A DNA stretch of 64,000 bases, from positions 233,810 to 297,809 of the forward strand of contig VWZL01000442.1 of the NCBI GenBank assembly GCA_013396915.1. The letters run 5' to 3'. Within the stretch, counting starts at the first letter, position 1, and every line of letters starts with the position of its first letter. Below are positions 1-14,610 of this stretch, one piece after another. The DNA comes from Stercorarius parasiticus. Lineage: Eukaryota; Chordata; Aves; Charadriiformes; Stercorariidae. Both the position numbers and the translations under genes were made by a program. The notes below the pieces were generated by a model. That model saw only the letters and a list, made by a program, of their open reading frames with translations. It did no database searches and was not told the origin of the DNA.

Positions 1-3000
1 TTTCACACAAATGTTGAACTATGAAATTGGTACTGCAATTACTATCATGTCTTCCTCTACCTATTTGCTGTTCCAATGCAAAGAGAAGCATTTCAGATAT
101 GAAAAATCAGGGAGAGCAGGAAGAAGGAAAATATAGCTCCTTTGAATTTATGTATATACCACAGATTTCCTTCAACTTAGTCAACACAAATATACTCAAT
201 CCACTGAGAAAGTTAGAGGATGAAAGTTGCTTACTTGTGGAGGGATTAGGTGAGTCAAATCTAGTTTGACATTGTTTGATTTCATTTTGCTTTCCTGGGC
301 CTGAAAACAAAGATTTGTTTGTTTTTCAGCAGTGCATACATTGGGTATTTCATATTATTAAAACATATCCAATCCATTTATGTTTGAATGATGAAAAATG
401 ACAGGGGTGTAATACGACCAAGGCAGACCACAAACAACAACGTTTCTTCTACTTTGACTGGGCTTCAGTTATCATTAATTTATGTTTAAAAAATCCGGAC
501 ATGCTATGACCACATTATAATTGTACTCTTTGATGATGATTTTATTATATGAACTTTAGAAAAGCTGTTCACGTTGCTCCCCACTCTGCACCCCCACTCC
601 TTTTCTAATGGAAAAGGGAAAACTGACAAATGATACCAGCCTCCAGCCTGTGTCTATGCTAGGAAACAGAGCTTAAAAACCCAAAAGATCAACTTCAGAC
701 TTTTTTTTTGTAGATATTTTCTTAAATGGGAGATTCATCCTCAACACTACACAAAAGACTACAGCAGGCTTTTTGACCTAATGGCTGCACAAGAGGCAGA
801 AAAGAGGTAGTGAAGATAGAGAAAGGGATTTTACTGGAGAAACTTGGCCCTGGAAAATGTATTCTGGTATGGCAGCTCTTTCTAGACATGCAACACATCA
901 GTAAAAAGGGAGATGAAAAATTACCCTTCTGGCTCGTGCAAAGGGACAGAGCAATGAATTATTCAATCCTCAGCTGGTGAGCCCGGCTGGGTCACTAGGT
1001 TTTAAAGGGATGTTCACTGCACTTCAGAGTACAAGACTTCTGTGCACTTGCCCATCACTTTAGATGCAAAGGTGCAAAAAGATCCTTCTACTTGTCTTCA
1101 GTTTTAATATCCATGTTTAGTCACAGTCCTGCCTCCTGATGAAATATCTAAATCCATTGGTAACAAAACAGTATTGCTGAAAATTTTTATTCCACTTTTA
1201 TTTTACAAACTCTGATTTTTTGCTTTCTGCTTGCAATTTCACACTCATTTTTATTTAATATTTTAAACATAATATATATTTGAAATTTGGCATGATTAAT
1301 GCATGTTGATTCTTTCCCATACGCTGAGTGCATTGCTGTAAAACTAGATATGAGCACTATTCCTGTCTTGGAAAGCTTACACTTTAATTATAGATAAAAT
1401 CCCACAAGGAGAAAGAAGTAGATAAAAATTTCCGCAGCTACATATCTGATACCATTTCATAGTTTATGATTTAGAATGTCTGCTGAAGAGGCTAGCCTCA
1501 ACTGCAGGAACTAAGACCTCATAATTAGGATGTCCATTTCAGTCCTTCATTCTGTCTGGTGTGCTTTGGTTAATGGTACCAAATATACCTTCTTCAAGTT
1601 GGGCCAACAATTCCTTCTGATCTTTGCCAAGTAGGCAGCAGTCAGAAACAAGAAGGGTAAAGCATTAGCCATACTGTAATGATGTAGGTAAATTTTCTGT
1701 CACTGCAAAACTCGTCGTTGACTTTTGAATTTAGTATTCTGAAAGAGAGCAATTAATAATTATGTCTCAGGGCAACTTAAAATATTACGTGTAGGTTTTT
1801 AGATGGAATTAGTAAATATAAGGAGAAATAGAAATGTTCTGAATGAACTTGTTTTATTCACAGAAAAAATAACTTCTGCATCCTTCTCTCAAGCTATTTA
1901 GTAATAACCTTGAAATAATTTTCTTCGGTAGTTGATTTTTAAGAAATTAGTTTCTGATTTTCAGTCTTTAACTAAAAAACATGAGGAAATTGACTAGATT
2001 GTTAAATCAAACAATGGAATTGTCTTATTCTTCTGTTATTTTGTAGAAATAAAGTTGAAGCTGCCTTCTTGAAAAGTATACATCAGAAGAGGAAAATATG
2101 GGGAAAACACAAGAAAAGCATTGGCTCTTTTTCCCAGCACTTTTCACAATAATATGACCCCCCCAGCTGATTGTTTCAAAAAGCAAAAAAAATCCACTTA
2201 ATTTATGAGAGTAAATAGGGGATGTCATTATAATTAAAGTAAAGAGAATGAACCAATTTGGACTTTCCTGAAATTCAAAGTGTATATAATAATATGAAAA
2301 TATGGATAAACCAATGTTTTTGACTAACATGGGGTATGTGTATGTATGTATTGTATAAAGGGTTTTCATTGTTATTCTATCCTAGGGAATGGAAATCCAT
2401 TATAATCCAATATTATAAATTCCATGGTTTCAGACCTAGAAGATATCTTTTCTGTTGTTAGCATAAAATCCTACCTGCATAGAAATCTTCAAGAAAGTTG
2501 TCATCACCTTAAACTCTTTGAATATGTATGCATTACACAATGAAGAAAATGCAATCTGGATGAGGATATCAGGAAAATTTTTTTCCTAGTCGTAGTGAAC
2601 CCTTGAGATAAATGGTAGTGGTGGTTCTGTTTGTTTGTATAAAATTATGCCTGAAGAACTATTTTTATATTTTTAGAATCCATTTTGATGCACAGCTTAT
2701 CTGTCAAACTCATCCATCAAACAATACTCAAACAAACTACAAGTATGCAGACTCTAGTTATACAGACTATGCTTCTGTATAGAAGTAGGAATCATATAAA
2801 TATTCATATAAATCATATAAATAAAATGCATTATTTAGGCAGTTGTGGAATGCATAACTGTATGTTTGAAAGTTTAGTGCTAAGTACTCTATTTGCCTGT
2901 TCACCTTTTCCTTAAGGTAACAGTGTGTATGTATCTAATAAATATTTGCAGGTGAATAGAAAATTATTTTAACATTCCCTGCTTAAGTGTGATTTTTCTA

Positions 3001-5654
3001 CTTAGTGTAGACAAACACTATACACTGCAAATAGTGTAAAAGCCTACAATGTTGGCTTTTTCCTTTCAAGTTCCTATGGACTTGCAACAAATTTAAAAAA
3101 GAGCATTCATTGTCAACATGAACATATTCTTTTTTGTTTTCTTTGGTTTTGTGTCAGCTGAAATGGTATTCAATTACACAAGAACGTAAATTTCAACACT
3201 AGTGAAGCTGATTAAAACCTATTCAGTCACGCTGCAGTGCGATCAAATTTGGTCTGAAAGGTCGGGCTGAAATAGCTTCCTATTCCTCCATCTGATGTTT
3301 ATAATGTCTCAGATTAAATCCATCTGAGAGAGATTTTGCTTAGACAGAATGACATGTGTATGGAATGAAAAGGGTGATAGATTTGTTGTTATGAGAAAAT
3401 GCAAAGAAAAGGCTTTGTGAGAAGGAGAACAGCGTTTGGAGGATGATAGTCTTCTCCAAGATGTCCAGAGAAGATGCAAGGAAAAAACAGCTGAGATGCT
3501 GGGGGGAGGGGGGGAACGGGGAAACAAAGGAGGGATAGAAATGACAAAATTAAAGACAGCTGGTCAGACCAGTTAGTTGCAACGTGCCAGAATTTTAATT
3601 TTGTGTTTTGTGTTTGCATTCCTTTCCTTTTTCTTCAAAATAATCAGTTTTCCTTTATAGCTGTATTCATAAGTATTCTACCATTTCTCCCTCTGTCTTT
3701 ATTCTACTTCTGCAGTTTTTATGCTTTTAGGTAGAAAACTTTATCATTTTGAGAGGAAAAAGAATTGAGCCATGTACCATATTCTTCCTGCCTAAACAAG
3801 AAGCTCATGGAAATTTAAGTTCTTCAGGGTTTTGTATTGAACCTTTCTCTGATCACTATTACTGGGAACATATTTTGATTTAGTAAGAAGTATTACCCTA
3901 GCAGTTTAACCATGAAGGACGGGAAAGGCATCTTTCTCTCCCTTTTCTTCTGTGCAAGCTTCAGTATTTTTCCATGTTTTTATCTGCATTTGTCAGTTAT
4001 TTATGTTATTCATGTTATTTATGTAATGGTTCATTGCTATACCCAAATCAATTATTAGCTTTTCCTAGAGAAATCTGGTCTTTTCTTTTCTTTTCTTAGT
4101 CAGATATTACACAGCTAATTCTTAAATAATGAATATTTCTTATACCATCGTACCTGTTGTCTGTGGTAAAATTTTTAACTTTGGCCACCTATGCCATTAC
4201 ATTCTCCAGTATATATTGACCAGAAACTACAGGCAGTATGATGGTGAGATGTTTCAGTTTTTGTGTTTGCATGTCACTTTTGTAATCAAGCATTACTAAA
4301 TCCACATGTAATACTTTTAGAAGTAGGATGAGGAGTGCTCTCCGTAAGCTATATGGATCAATTGCCCTCAATGCCCGCCTTGGAGGGACTCTTAAATGTC
4401 AGAGAAGTCTGCTGGCAACAGATGAGTTGATCCACAGGACTCCTCTGCTTTGCCAGTAGCTTAATCCCCTGTGCAAAGTCTTTATCTGGATTTGTGTAGG
4501 AGACTGGTATTTAGCATTCAGTAAGTAGGCAAGGCTGTTCTCCTACAGCGATGACCTCCCTGACCTACTAGAGCATACCAAAAATTACACTGATCCATTA
4601 GAAAGATTAAGACAAAGACAATAATAGCTCCTGTGATTTATCTTTCTGTTTTTATGAAAAGTTCACAAGTTTGCTAAAAATGACAGACAGGAATAGATAA
4701 TCTCTGCTTTTTATCACCCAAATCAGACAGACTTAATGTTACCAATGAAAAGACAAATGCCGTGCTTCTATTTGTGGAGGCCGAACAAAGAATAGATCAT
4801 TTTTTTTCCCCTAGGAAACACCAAGTTAAAATTCTTTACTTTGAGGACCAGAGTAATAATTCAAGTGACATTTGGCAAGGTGAAATGAGTAGACAATTAT
4901 TATTACTAATGTACATTTGTCTCAATATTTGACACAGCCAAGGTCAGAGAGCATTGACCATTTCCTCTACAAAACTGTTCTTCTGACACTCTGAATGTCA
5001 GAGTATGTGACACTCAGTGAAATTTCTAGTCACACAAGGGAATTTGTAGGTGATATTGACAACAAATGTAGATGAAGCTTTATTTCTTTTTATGCTGGGA
5101 ATTTATCCATCCTTTTCTTCTGCCAAATCAATGGAGTCTGATTATAGAATTAACTGCTGCAATCATCACATATTTTGTGAAGGTCATGGCTGGATAGTTA
5201 GAAACAGCAAAGCTGCGCAAATAATGTATCAATAAAAGGTTAAATGGCGAAGTTGTGCTTTATCCCCTGTTAGCAAAGAGGTTAAAAAAAAAAAAAAAGT
5301 GAAGAAAATGTTTGTATGGGTTTTGGTTTTTTTTGTTTTTTTTTCTGCAGAACTATGAATTTGCAAGAAATTGAAGCTCATCGGGGTGCATCACACTGTA
5401 TAATAGGAGGACAGAGGAAGAAAAAGTTTATATTTACCTTGCAGTTTCATGTAGCTACAATTTGATTCTTGTCTGGAATATGTGGGGACAAGGAAATATT
5501 GTTTTGTGGTCATTTTCTCATTATCATATAGAAATAATCTTCCAGATTCTGTCCAAGAACAATGTATTATTCTATTGCAATTTCTTTCAAATGTACTAAC
5601 CTATAGTTATTCAACAAACAATTTGTTTTAGTATATTTCTTTGTTGTGTTTTGA
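1..5654. other. Unique AT-rich noncoding sequence
   Basis: No repeat family, RNA gene or convincing exon is visible. The open frames present (longest about 114 codons, minus strand 2025-2369) have low-complexity, AT-driven composition and no recognisable domain. A run of 14 A lies at 5284-5297, followed by a T/G-rich tract to about 5344. A G-rich patch at 3501-3521 is listed separately. Confidence 0.6.
3501..3521 (+). other. G-rich tract, possible G-quadruplex
   Basis: The plus strand reads G6-A-G7-AAC-G4. This can be divided into four tracts of at least three G with loops of one to a few bases, which fits the usual G-quadruplex pattern. It stands out in otherwise AT-rich sequence. Formation in vivo is not shown by sequence alone. 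Confidence 0.5.
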
Positions 5655-6365
5655 ATATTATCGAATGGGAGACTCCAAAATTGAGACTCCAAAATGAGTT
5701 CCAGTGTTTGACCACCCTCACTGTAAAAAAGTTTTTTGTGTTGTGTTTAGATTGAATTTCACATGTGTTAATTTGTACCCATTGGCTCTTATTCTGTCGG
5801 TGGTCAGAGAAGAGTCTGGCTCCTTCGTCTTTATTCCCCCTAATAAAGTATTTATACACATTGATAAGATACCCGGAGGCTTCTCCATGTTGAGACATCT
5901 CACCTCTAAACATTTCCTCATATGAAAGATCTCCCAGTCCCTTGCTATCTTTGTTGTCCTTTGCTAGACTTGCTCAAGTAAGTCCGTATCTTTCTTGTAC
6001 TGGGGAGCCTGGAACAGGACCCAGCACTCGTGATGTGTCTCATCAGCACTGAGGAGAACAGGAAGGAAAACATTCTTGATATGCTGGCAATGTTCTTCCT
6101 AATGGAGCTCAGAATGCTGTTGGACTTCTTTGTGGCAAGAGCATATTGCTGACTCACGCTCAACTCGTTTACCAGGATACTCAACTCCTTCTCGGCATAG
6201 TTGCTTTCCAGCTGTGTGGCCCCCGACATGCACTGGTGCCTGGGGGTACTCCTCTGTAGATGCAAAACTTTGCCCTTCCCTTTATTGAACTTCAAGAGGT
6301 TCCCCTCTGCCCACTACTCTGGCCTGTCCAGGTCTCTCTGAATGTCAGGACACCTGTTTTCCATG
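5655..6365 (-). mobile_element. Old CR1 LINE fragment, 3' half of ORF2
   Basis: Read on the minus strand, this stretch encodes the C-terminal part of CR1 ORF2 downstream of the reverse transcriptase. The order is the tract ending in FNKGKGKVLHL, then a degraded ALATKKSNSI-like segment, then a region like VRVVKHWNSF near the 3' end. It is split over several frames with stops, so it is a dead copy. No clean 3' octamer tail is visible at the left end, where a short GGAGTCTC-type motif is repeated. The 5' end near 6365 is a truncation. It is more diverged than the other CR1 copies here, so probably an older insertion. The boundaries are approximate to about 20 bases. Confidence 0.8.
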
Positions 6366-9300
6366 GCTTAGGCCCTAACTGATCAAGATCTGTAGTTCTG
6401 ACAGTGATTAAGATGGATCAATGTCTGAATTCTCTTTTTCCAGCTTGGTATTGGATGCCTACTTGAAGAAAAAGTAGAAACATCAGGGGAAATACCTTGT
6501 ATCTCAATTAATAGTGAGAGAACAACAAGAGAAAGGCATAGACTGGCAGATTAGAAAACTTGAAGACATTCTAAATATTATTCTTGTAAAAGAAAAAAAA
6601 TAGCATTACAATTTTTCATGTGCATATTTCACTGTACTGGTGTTTCTTCTTTGCCAGAAAAAAACCCCAACCCAGTAGTAGATTGCAGAATACTAGCTTA
6701 CCAGGCAATTGCATTTGTTCTTGCACAATAACTGATGTAGTTGCCCACCATAACTTCAGGCAACCCTATGTTAAAATATTACTTTTTGACTTGTCTTGCC
6801 CCAGTTTGCCCATTTTTTGGAATGTGGATAATGGGATGTGAATAATTGCATGAAGCATTCTGAGACGAGTAAGTTAAGGGGAAAAAAAAAACAACCTCTG
6901 AGTAACATTTTGTCATCGTTACCCAATTATTCTCTACTGACCTCCTAAAAGCGCTCTCTTGTGTATCATTGAGCTTGTTTGTTTGAGGAAGAAGCAATAA
7001 GAACTGGTAAGAATGCCAGATTCTCAATATGGGTTTTAAGAGAAAATACAGAGATTAAAACACTAACGAATTCTCTGATGATTCCACCATGCGCTTTTTA
7101 TTTATTTAATCTTGCATAGCCAAGAAAATTGACAGAAGCAGCAACACAAAGCTACTTTTGTATAAACTAGACCTCCTGAATAAGACTTCCATTATAAATT
7201 TTCACTCACAGCACCATAAACAACATGAACATACACTATACATTATACAGAATTGGTTTTCAATCTCTTATGCCCCTTAGTACTTTATATAGGAACAAAT
7301 CCTCACTGTAGACAACTCACGTAAAACTTCTAGCGTTCAAAGATTAGACTAATTTCTCACTTCTGTGGGCAAAATGATTCTGAATTATTTTATACTATAG
7401 AAATAATTTGTTTTTATTTTATTATGGCAGTACTTTAAAACAAGAAAGAGGGAGCAGCAGAGGAATAGACTTGATACCAGACCCATTTGTCATAAATCAG
7501 AGGAGTTGCATGTAAATCAAAAGACTGAACGTAAATCAAAAAGTCATGAGGTACATGACTTTTTGCCCTTTTTCTGAGTCCTTGATCTTGGAGAAAAAGT
7601 AATAAGTCTGTATTTGTCTGGTCTGTTATTCACAGTACAAGAAACCAAAGAGCCAAACCATCTCCCACAAGACACCTTTAATCAATTTGAGACATACATA
7701 GTGGGTGACTTCTGTCTGTACAAACAAAGGAAGAAGAAAGGTCTATTTACAGCACTAACTGTTCTCATGAATCCAGTTTTCAATCACTCAGTTCACACTA
7801 CAGGCACCAGAATTTTTGTATCCTAATAATAATTCTGCAGAATTTCATAAGGCTTTTTTGTTCAGACCCTGCTAACTTTCAAATTCACAAGCTCATTCAA
7901 TCAGAAAGACTTCTTTCTGCCCTATGACTGAATGTGTTCTTGATCAGAAATAAGCAATCACTGAAAGCATCATACAAAATCTTTTCAGGGTGGATGTACT
8001 TCAATTTGGCCAATGGACCATGCTGTAGCACCACTTTTATATCTTGAAACCTTTATGACTGCTGCTAGAGAAATCAGAGCTGCAAGGCTCTCTCACACTA
8101 AGCTAAAACATCCATCCCTAGTAAAGGAAAAGGATGGGGGGAAGCAAGCCCTAGCTAGGTCCTACAACAGGAACAGTTTCACATCCTTTGCAATTGGATC
8201 ATCACTGATATTTACTAACCATTTCTCCACCCTGGTTCCCAGTGTTACCAGGAGTAGCACAAACATGCCAAGACTCAAGAAAACACAGAATGGAATATTA
8301 TTCAGTGGCTCACAACATTATGGTCTTTATTTTTCTGTACGTGCGATGGATTACCCAGGGATTTGGGTTTTTTCTGCCTTTTAGTATAAAGACACACTAT
8401 TCTGCAGTGTGGACTGCCCTGTGGTGTCCCCAGTTGGTCTAACACAGAAGTACATGTCCTCCCTTAGTGGGTTTAGTGGCCAGTCCTGGACAACTGGAAT
8501 GTGCAGGCAACCTGACTGCAAACTGACTACCTTTGGAAACAGTGTGGACACGAGATAAGATACAGGATTCTCAAATCCATGCTGAGAAGCTGATTCAAGA
8601 AAAAGAAAACTCCTTTGCTGAGAGTAAAAGTTCAGCATAGAAAAAAACAATGTAACAACTCACATTTCAAAAATGGGCACCTGAATTTCATGCCCTAAAC
8701 TTTTAATTTAATAAAGAATATTTCAAAAAATATTTAACAGGGTCACCTCAGGAAAATAAGCAGCAATCTCTTCTGAAGTTAGAATGTACAAAATGAATAA
8801 TTTCAAAGAGATTACATTTTTCTGATGTTGCAAGTACATTTCTAATACACATAGGCCATTAGGAAGGCATTAGTTCTAAGCAAATATTAATTTCTGATTT
8901 AAACTGGGCCACACCGAGTGTGAGAAATTTATATGCCAAGAAAAGTATGCTCAATATCTCTTTTAAAACTGTACTTCACAATATACTACCTATGGAAAAA
9001 TGAGAAACACTTTCAGTAACAATTATAAGCATGAAATAACCCATAGCTACTGTACTGTATTTTTTTAAAATTAGGGTTATCATCTTGCTTATTTTCAGAG
9101 TTGATACAGTTCAATATTGGTTTTTGTTAAACAACATAATCCTGTCTGAAGAATTTGAATATGGCAATTCAAGGTAGACAGCCTTATTCAGTGGTAAACA
9201 GCATGTTCATTTTCTGTTCCTCAATGAGTAGCTTCAGAATCATTATGTTATTCAATTCCCAAATGTAAAAACTTTTTGTGGAATGTTACAGCATCACCAA

Positions 9301-12300
9301 TTATGATTCAGCAGCCTGATATAACGGAGTATGTTCTCCCAGCATTTACACAATTAAGTACATGACTCTTGCTGATGCTAGTGGAAAAATCAATGGATGA
9401 TTAATATTATGGAAATGCCAACAACAGACTGAGAGGATTGAAAATGAATTTCTGACAGCGGGGAATACTCCAGGAAAATATAATAGTGAAAAATGAACAA
9501 AAATAGCAGTTATTCTCGCTGAACTTTATTGACTATCAGGAACGAAGGTTCTGACTAAGGAAAGAGAGACAATCTACAGTGTGTCATAGAAAAATAACAG
9601 CTGTAAGAAAAAAGCTTTTAGAAATGCAGGAAATAAACTTATTTATATAGTATTCATCTGGAATAACTGCAGCCATAGCTCAGAGGAGAAAGTATGATTT
9701 TTAGGTAAGAAAATAACATTTAAAATGTCTCATCACATGTAGTAAAGTTACAGCTTTTATGCATTTTTGTATAAATGTTCGCTTGTAAGACACAAAAATG
9801 TCCACATATTGATAAAAGGATTTGGGTGTTATTTTTCTATCCACAATGCACCTATAAATTGATTCTGGGAAACCTGTTAGGTTTTTTTATTTTCACTTGT
9901 ACTTGAACTTCCTTGGGTTTACATATCTCCTCAAAACCACTTTGACTTAGTGGAAGTAGAAAAAAATCATGTGGAGATATTAAAAAAAAAAAAAAAGTCA
10001 GTGCTTTTCCCTCTTTCATATCTGAGTAAAGCACTTCTTAAACTTTCAAATAATTAGATACCAGCTCTCTAGGGTCATCCAGGAACACATTTTCAAGTGG
10101 TGGAAATTCTCATAGCTTGACTCAAGTAAACTTGCAAGAGCCGAAAATTTGTGCTGAAGTATAAAATATAATCAAAATATGTCAATATCAACCACATAGG
10201 CCAATTGTGCACTGCAAACTTGATAAAGTATCCTTATAAATTTTTCCATAAGTAATTACTGATACCTTTCTACAGAAGACTCAAAATGTTTTACAGCAAC
10301 CTACGTCAATTGCTGGTGGTAGGAATAAAAAGACAGTCCAGAGGGAAGCCAAAAAAACTCTGTGCTGGATCCTTATCCTCTTTACAGCTTTATTCCTGAT
10401 TATTAGGACAACTTTAGGCTTTCTTTCACAATCAGCATGGCCTGACAACTTCTTATGAGAGAGACCTACTGTCCAGAGTTGGCATATTCCTAAATACACT
10501 GTCAGGAGTGAAGTGAAACCTGGCTGGAAATGGTGGGAGTTACAGGTCACTTGTGAAAATGAGTTAAACTTCCTTATGAAATACAGATATGTAAAACAGA
10601 AGAAAACCTTGGCCAAAATCAAGCCCTGTAGAAGACAGGACTGAAAGTGTGAGCCCTGTATTCTGCAGGACTTTTCTTAGACGATGGTTGCATATACGAA
10701 GGGTTTGACAGTCTCCAAGGCAATTGCATATGCCAAAGAGAACAGAGCCATTCCAGACACAATGGAGAAGGCAGCACCAGCACGAGCCAGAGAAGCATGT
10801 GCTCTATTATGACCTCATGAGGAGAACACAGGGAGCTTCTAAGGTAAAGTGGTGGCTGGAAGCAACTTTGAGAAAAGAAGGTTTTTTGTCCCTCATAGTT
10901 CAGGGAAGCTATGCTTTACGTACTTCCTTTAAAGCAAAACATCACATTAAAAAAATCTCATAGAACACACAAAAGTAATAAATATAAACAGATGATGTAC
11001 TTGAACAAACAGTTATGCTACTTTTTCTTTATTACAAGTATTGCAAAGCAATAGTTTCTTCATATACCATGTCTGCAACACACAGTTAAGAAGGGGTTCA
11101 TAAACTGGAATGCCTAACAGATAACAGCATTAGACAGTAACTAAACTCCTCTGGGCTTTTACTGCAATACCTTGAGGTTGAAAAGAGGTCTTTAATTTAG
11201 TATTCTCCACTTGAAATATAGCTGAATTTGCTAATAGAACTGCCTTTCCCGCATTAATAACCTTAGGAAACACTTCTGTCTAACAAAGAGACCATACAAT
11301 TGTCTAGTTCCCTCTTCACACAGTGGTCACAGCTATCCCTACTTGGAACCAGCTGTAGTGGCTAAGACACCTTTACTTACTCTGGTGTCATGTTCTTCAT
11401 AAACAGAGAGCATCTATCGACTTTTGCAAATAAAGAGGAATCTCCTCTTGCATTTGGAGATGGTTCATTTCCAAAAGAGGTAACCACTCTTCCGTTCAGC
11501 TCCCTGAAACGGATGTTGAGTTAATCAAATGATTTTAAAAGTGTTAGCAGCTGAGGTCAAAATGCCTGTTCATGATATTAACTGTCATGGTGTGCGTTTG
11601 GTGCCTAGAAGTGTCACAGAAGCAGTTATAATAATTTATTTCTCAGATAGTACTTCGGACAAATACTGTTGGTGGATAATGTTAATCCTCATAGAAAGAA
11701 AGGCAATAAAGACACTAGCAAAGACACATACTTCATAAAATCTGTCTGCTAAATCAATTTAATTTAGTTATAAAAACGTAAAACCATAGTAACCATTTTT
11801 AGTGTGCTTTTTCTGATATAATGCAATATTACTTCAAGCAAAAGATCTTTTAGTCATACTTGTTCAAAGAAGATATGTTCTTTTCCCCCTACAACTTGCC
11901 TCCAAAACCAAATCCTTTATTTCTATTTTTCAGATTTTTGTTTAGTTGTCTATATACTTGACAAAACCCATTTTCTTCATGTTGCAGCATGGACATTGTC
12001 ATTTCATGAACATATATGGATATAACTCATTAGTTGACATAAGTGAACGAAGTGTAAATTTGTACTGTATTCAGAACAAATAATATGAAAGATAACATTA
12101 ATCCAAGAAGAGGACATAATGTTTGATTCCCTTTTCTCTCACAATACCTGAACTGTGGTTGCAGTGCAACACGTTTTTCTTCATTTCATTGCACATATCT
12201 CAGTTTACTCTCTAAAGATCAAAATTTCTGCTAGGAGCAGTACAGAAATTCAAACAGGCAAGTAGCCACAGTAGTCTTTTAAACTGTATTTCAAACAAAA

Positions 12301-14041
12301 TCCTAAACAAACCAAACAAATAAAAAAAAAAACAAACCCAACCCCTATGTTTCCCTACATCTCTTCTATTGCTCTCTCCTTCCACATTCTGAAATCACTT
12401 TATGAAAGAGAGATCAATATCATTTTCTCTTCTCTTTCTGTGGGCTCTGTGGCAAGTTCAGATCCCACAAACTCTCTTGAAGTTTTTGACTGTTTAAGCC
12501 AATTACCCAAAGATTCTTGTTCTGAGGCGTGCTCCCTGAAATTGTCTCTTGCTGACAACCTTGTTTATTTCTCCAAACCCCAGTTATATTGTGCCTCCAA
12601 AAAGCATTATTCAAACTCCTTGAACTGTTCTCTTCCCTATCCATGTTGTCCCGGCTTCCATTTGTTTTTCTTGTCTTTTCCTAACCTCTGCCTTTAATGT
12701 TCCTCACACCAGCAGGAAGGAGTGAAGGTGAAGGATGATGTCTGAATTAATGGCAACTTGAAGATTATTCCTTAAGAATGCTGTGAAAAAGACTTGCTCA
12801 AAGGATGAAATACAGAACCTGGAAGATGGATTTAAGTGACAGGCTCCAACTTTTATGGAGAATGATGGTTTCCCTAGCCTTTCATATAATGAAATGGGTT
12901 TTTTTGTGGAAAAACTGTTAAAAACAAAAGACGTAATCTTCAGATATCTTCTTAATTGAGCTATGCAGTCCAGGCAGTTATTGAGATTCTCTGAATGCAG
13001 GGAATATGTTGAAAAAGATGTCAGATTTGTTTAGGTCTATGACTAAAGGTCTGTTTACCCTCTTTTTTCTAAAAATCCAAATGCTAAACCTTACTGAACA
13101 ATATCCCACTGTGGTTTCATTTGGATGGGTCTGTAATCAAGTTTACATTGTTATTTAATAACTAGTATAAATTTCAAAATTTTTATGTCTATTTGTTCTT
13201 TTTTGTCTATTTGAAAAATTACTTTCTGTGCCTTTGAAATACTAGTAGGATGAAACAATGCATTAAAAAAAGAGGTGTAGGTCTCTGATAGGCAGGAAGA
13301 GAGCCAAGGAGTGCAGAAAAATATGCCTCCATATGTTGCTCTGACAGTGACAAGATCCTGGCACCTCTTTGCACATGTTTCCCTCCATCTTCATTCCAAG
13401 ACAGTGTGAACTTCTCTGCTGAATGTTGCAATTGTCAGTACAAAACCGTTGGTAATGGCCAGCAGAAACAATTATGACTATAGGAACCCATCTACTGGCA
13501 GTTGCAATGTTATTTACAGTACATTACAATTTAATTAAACATCTGCTTGCATTTATCCCTAAACAAAAGGACTGTCAATGTTGTGTCCTGATAAAATTAA
13601 ACATGAATGCAGGGATGAAAAGAGATTCTGTGCCATCCTCATAATAAAAATATGTGCAAACTGACTCTGTTTAAATAAACTTTTACCACTGGCTTATCAC
13701 ATACCTTGAGTCTCTTATGGGAAGAGATCATGTAGCCACAACAACTGACACTTGGGGAAGATTAACAGGGAAGACAATTTAGTATCTAAATCCTAAAATG
13801 GGAGAAATTCTTTCATATTTTTAACAAGTAATTTTATTGTATATTAAACTGTCAAAAGGGATCATATTTTGGCATTACGATTTTGATAATGCTATAGCTC
13901 CAGTGTACTAAACTTTCTGGAATACACCTACGCTTAAGACAAACTACTAAGAGTAAAGACATTATGATTCATTGATTACTATTGGATTTTGTGAAAGCAT
14001 AATATGGCACAGGATTTATTATTTTTATATGCCATGCATTC
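6366..14041. other. Unique AT-rich noncoding sequence
   Basis: No transposon, RNA gene or credible exon was recognised. Only A-runs (for example near 9980) and an A/C-rich tract at about 12300-12345 are visible. Open frames such as 8013-8384 and 12347-12697 on the plus strand have no recognisable domain, no repeated motif and no clear splice context. Confidence 0.55.
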
Positions 14042-14610
14042 ACTGGTGTCATGGTTTGGGCTGGGTTGGCCAATGACAAGACAGCAGATGCTCTCCCCTA
14101 CCTCTTGCTCCAAGGAGAGGAAGAAAAGACATAATGAGATTTATGAGTTTAGAAAAAAATAAACTAATTTAATGAAATGTTAAGAATAAAATAAAAAGGG
14201 AAATAACGAAAGAGATACAATATATGCAAATCTGTATCAAGCTCCCAGGGAGATGTCACCAGCATGCACTGGGGAAGTCCCTGACTGAACTCAGTGACAA
14301 ATGGGAACTGGATTCTAGGTAACAGACAGGGTCCTCCTCAGACATCGGTCATTGACAAAAGAGAGCCATTGAAGAAGAAGAAACCCAGAACCTTTGATCC
14401 CTCAGCTTTTATACTGAGCATGGCAGATGGGATGGAATAACCTATTGGTCAGTTTGGGTCACTTGTCCACTCCTCCCTACAGGTGCGACCCCTCCATGGG
14501 GTAAATAACCCAGTCAGCTGACCCTGGTTGCCACAGCAACAAGTATAAGCAAGAGCCTCTCTCACTGAACAGCAAGTTGTCTCTGCTCCACCCCAAACCA
14601 GGATAACTGG
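14042..14610 (-). mobile_element. Solo LTR of an endogenous retrovirus with 5-bp target-site duplication
   Basis: The LTR spans 14047-14605 (559 bp) and is flanked by ACTGG at 14042-14046 and 14606-14610. On the minus strand it starts TATCCTGG (probably a mutated TGTCCTGG) and ends CCATGACA. It aligns along its length with the plus-strand LTR at 58676-59407, sharing the region around the TATA box, the stretch before the T-rich segment and the last bases. No retroviral internal sequence lies beside it, so it is a solo LTR left by recombination between two LTRs. The 5-bp duplication is typical of ERVL-type elements; class assignment is inferred from that alone. It lacks about 130 bp near the 5' end that the other copy carries. 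Confidence 0.85.
14407..14413 (-). promoter_or_regulatory. LTR TATA box
   Basis: On the minus strand this is TATAAAA within CTCAGTATAAAAGC, in the same LTR position as the TATA box at 59022 in the other copy. It marks the U3 promoter and shows that transcription from this LTR would run leftwards. Activity is not known. Confidence 0.6.

Noticed and set aside
2025..2369. 114-codon minus-strand open frame
   Set aside because: AT-rich composition, no domain, no splice context and no neighbour that would suggest a gene.
12347..12697. 116-codon plus-strand open frame
   Set aside because: Ser/Leu-rich translation of a pyrimidine-rich stretch, with a competing open frame on the other strand; no recognisable family.
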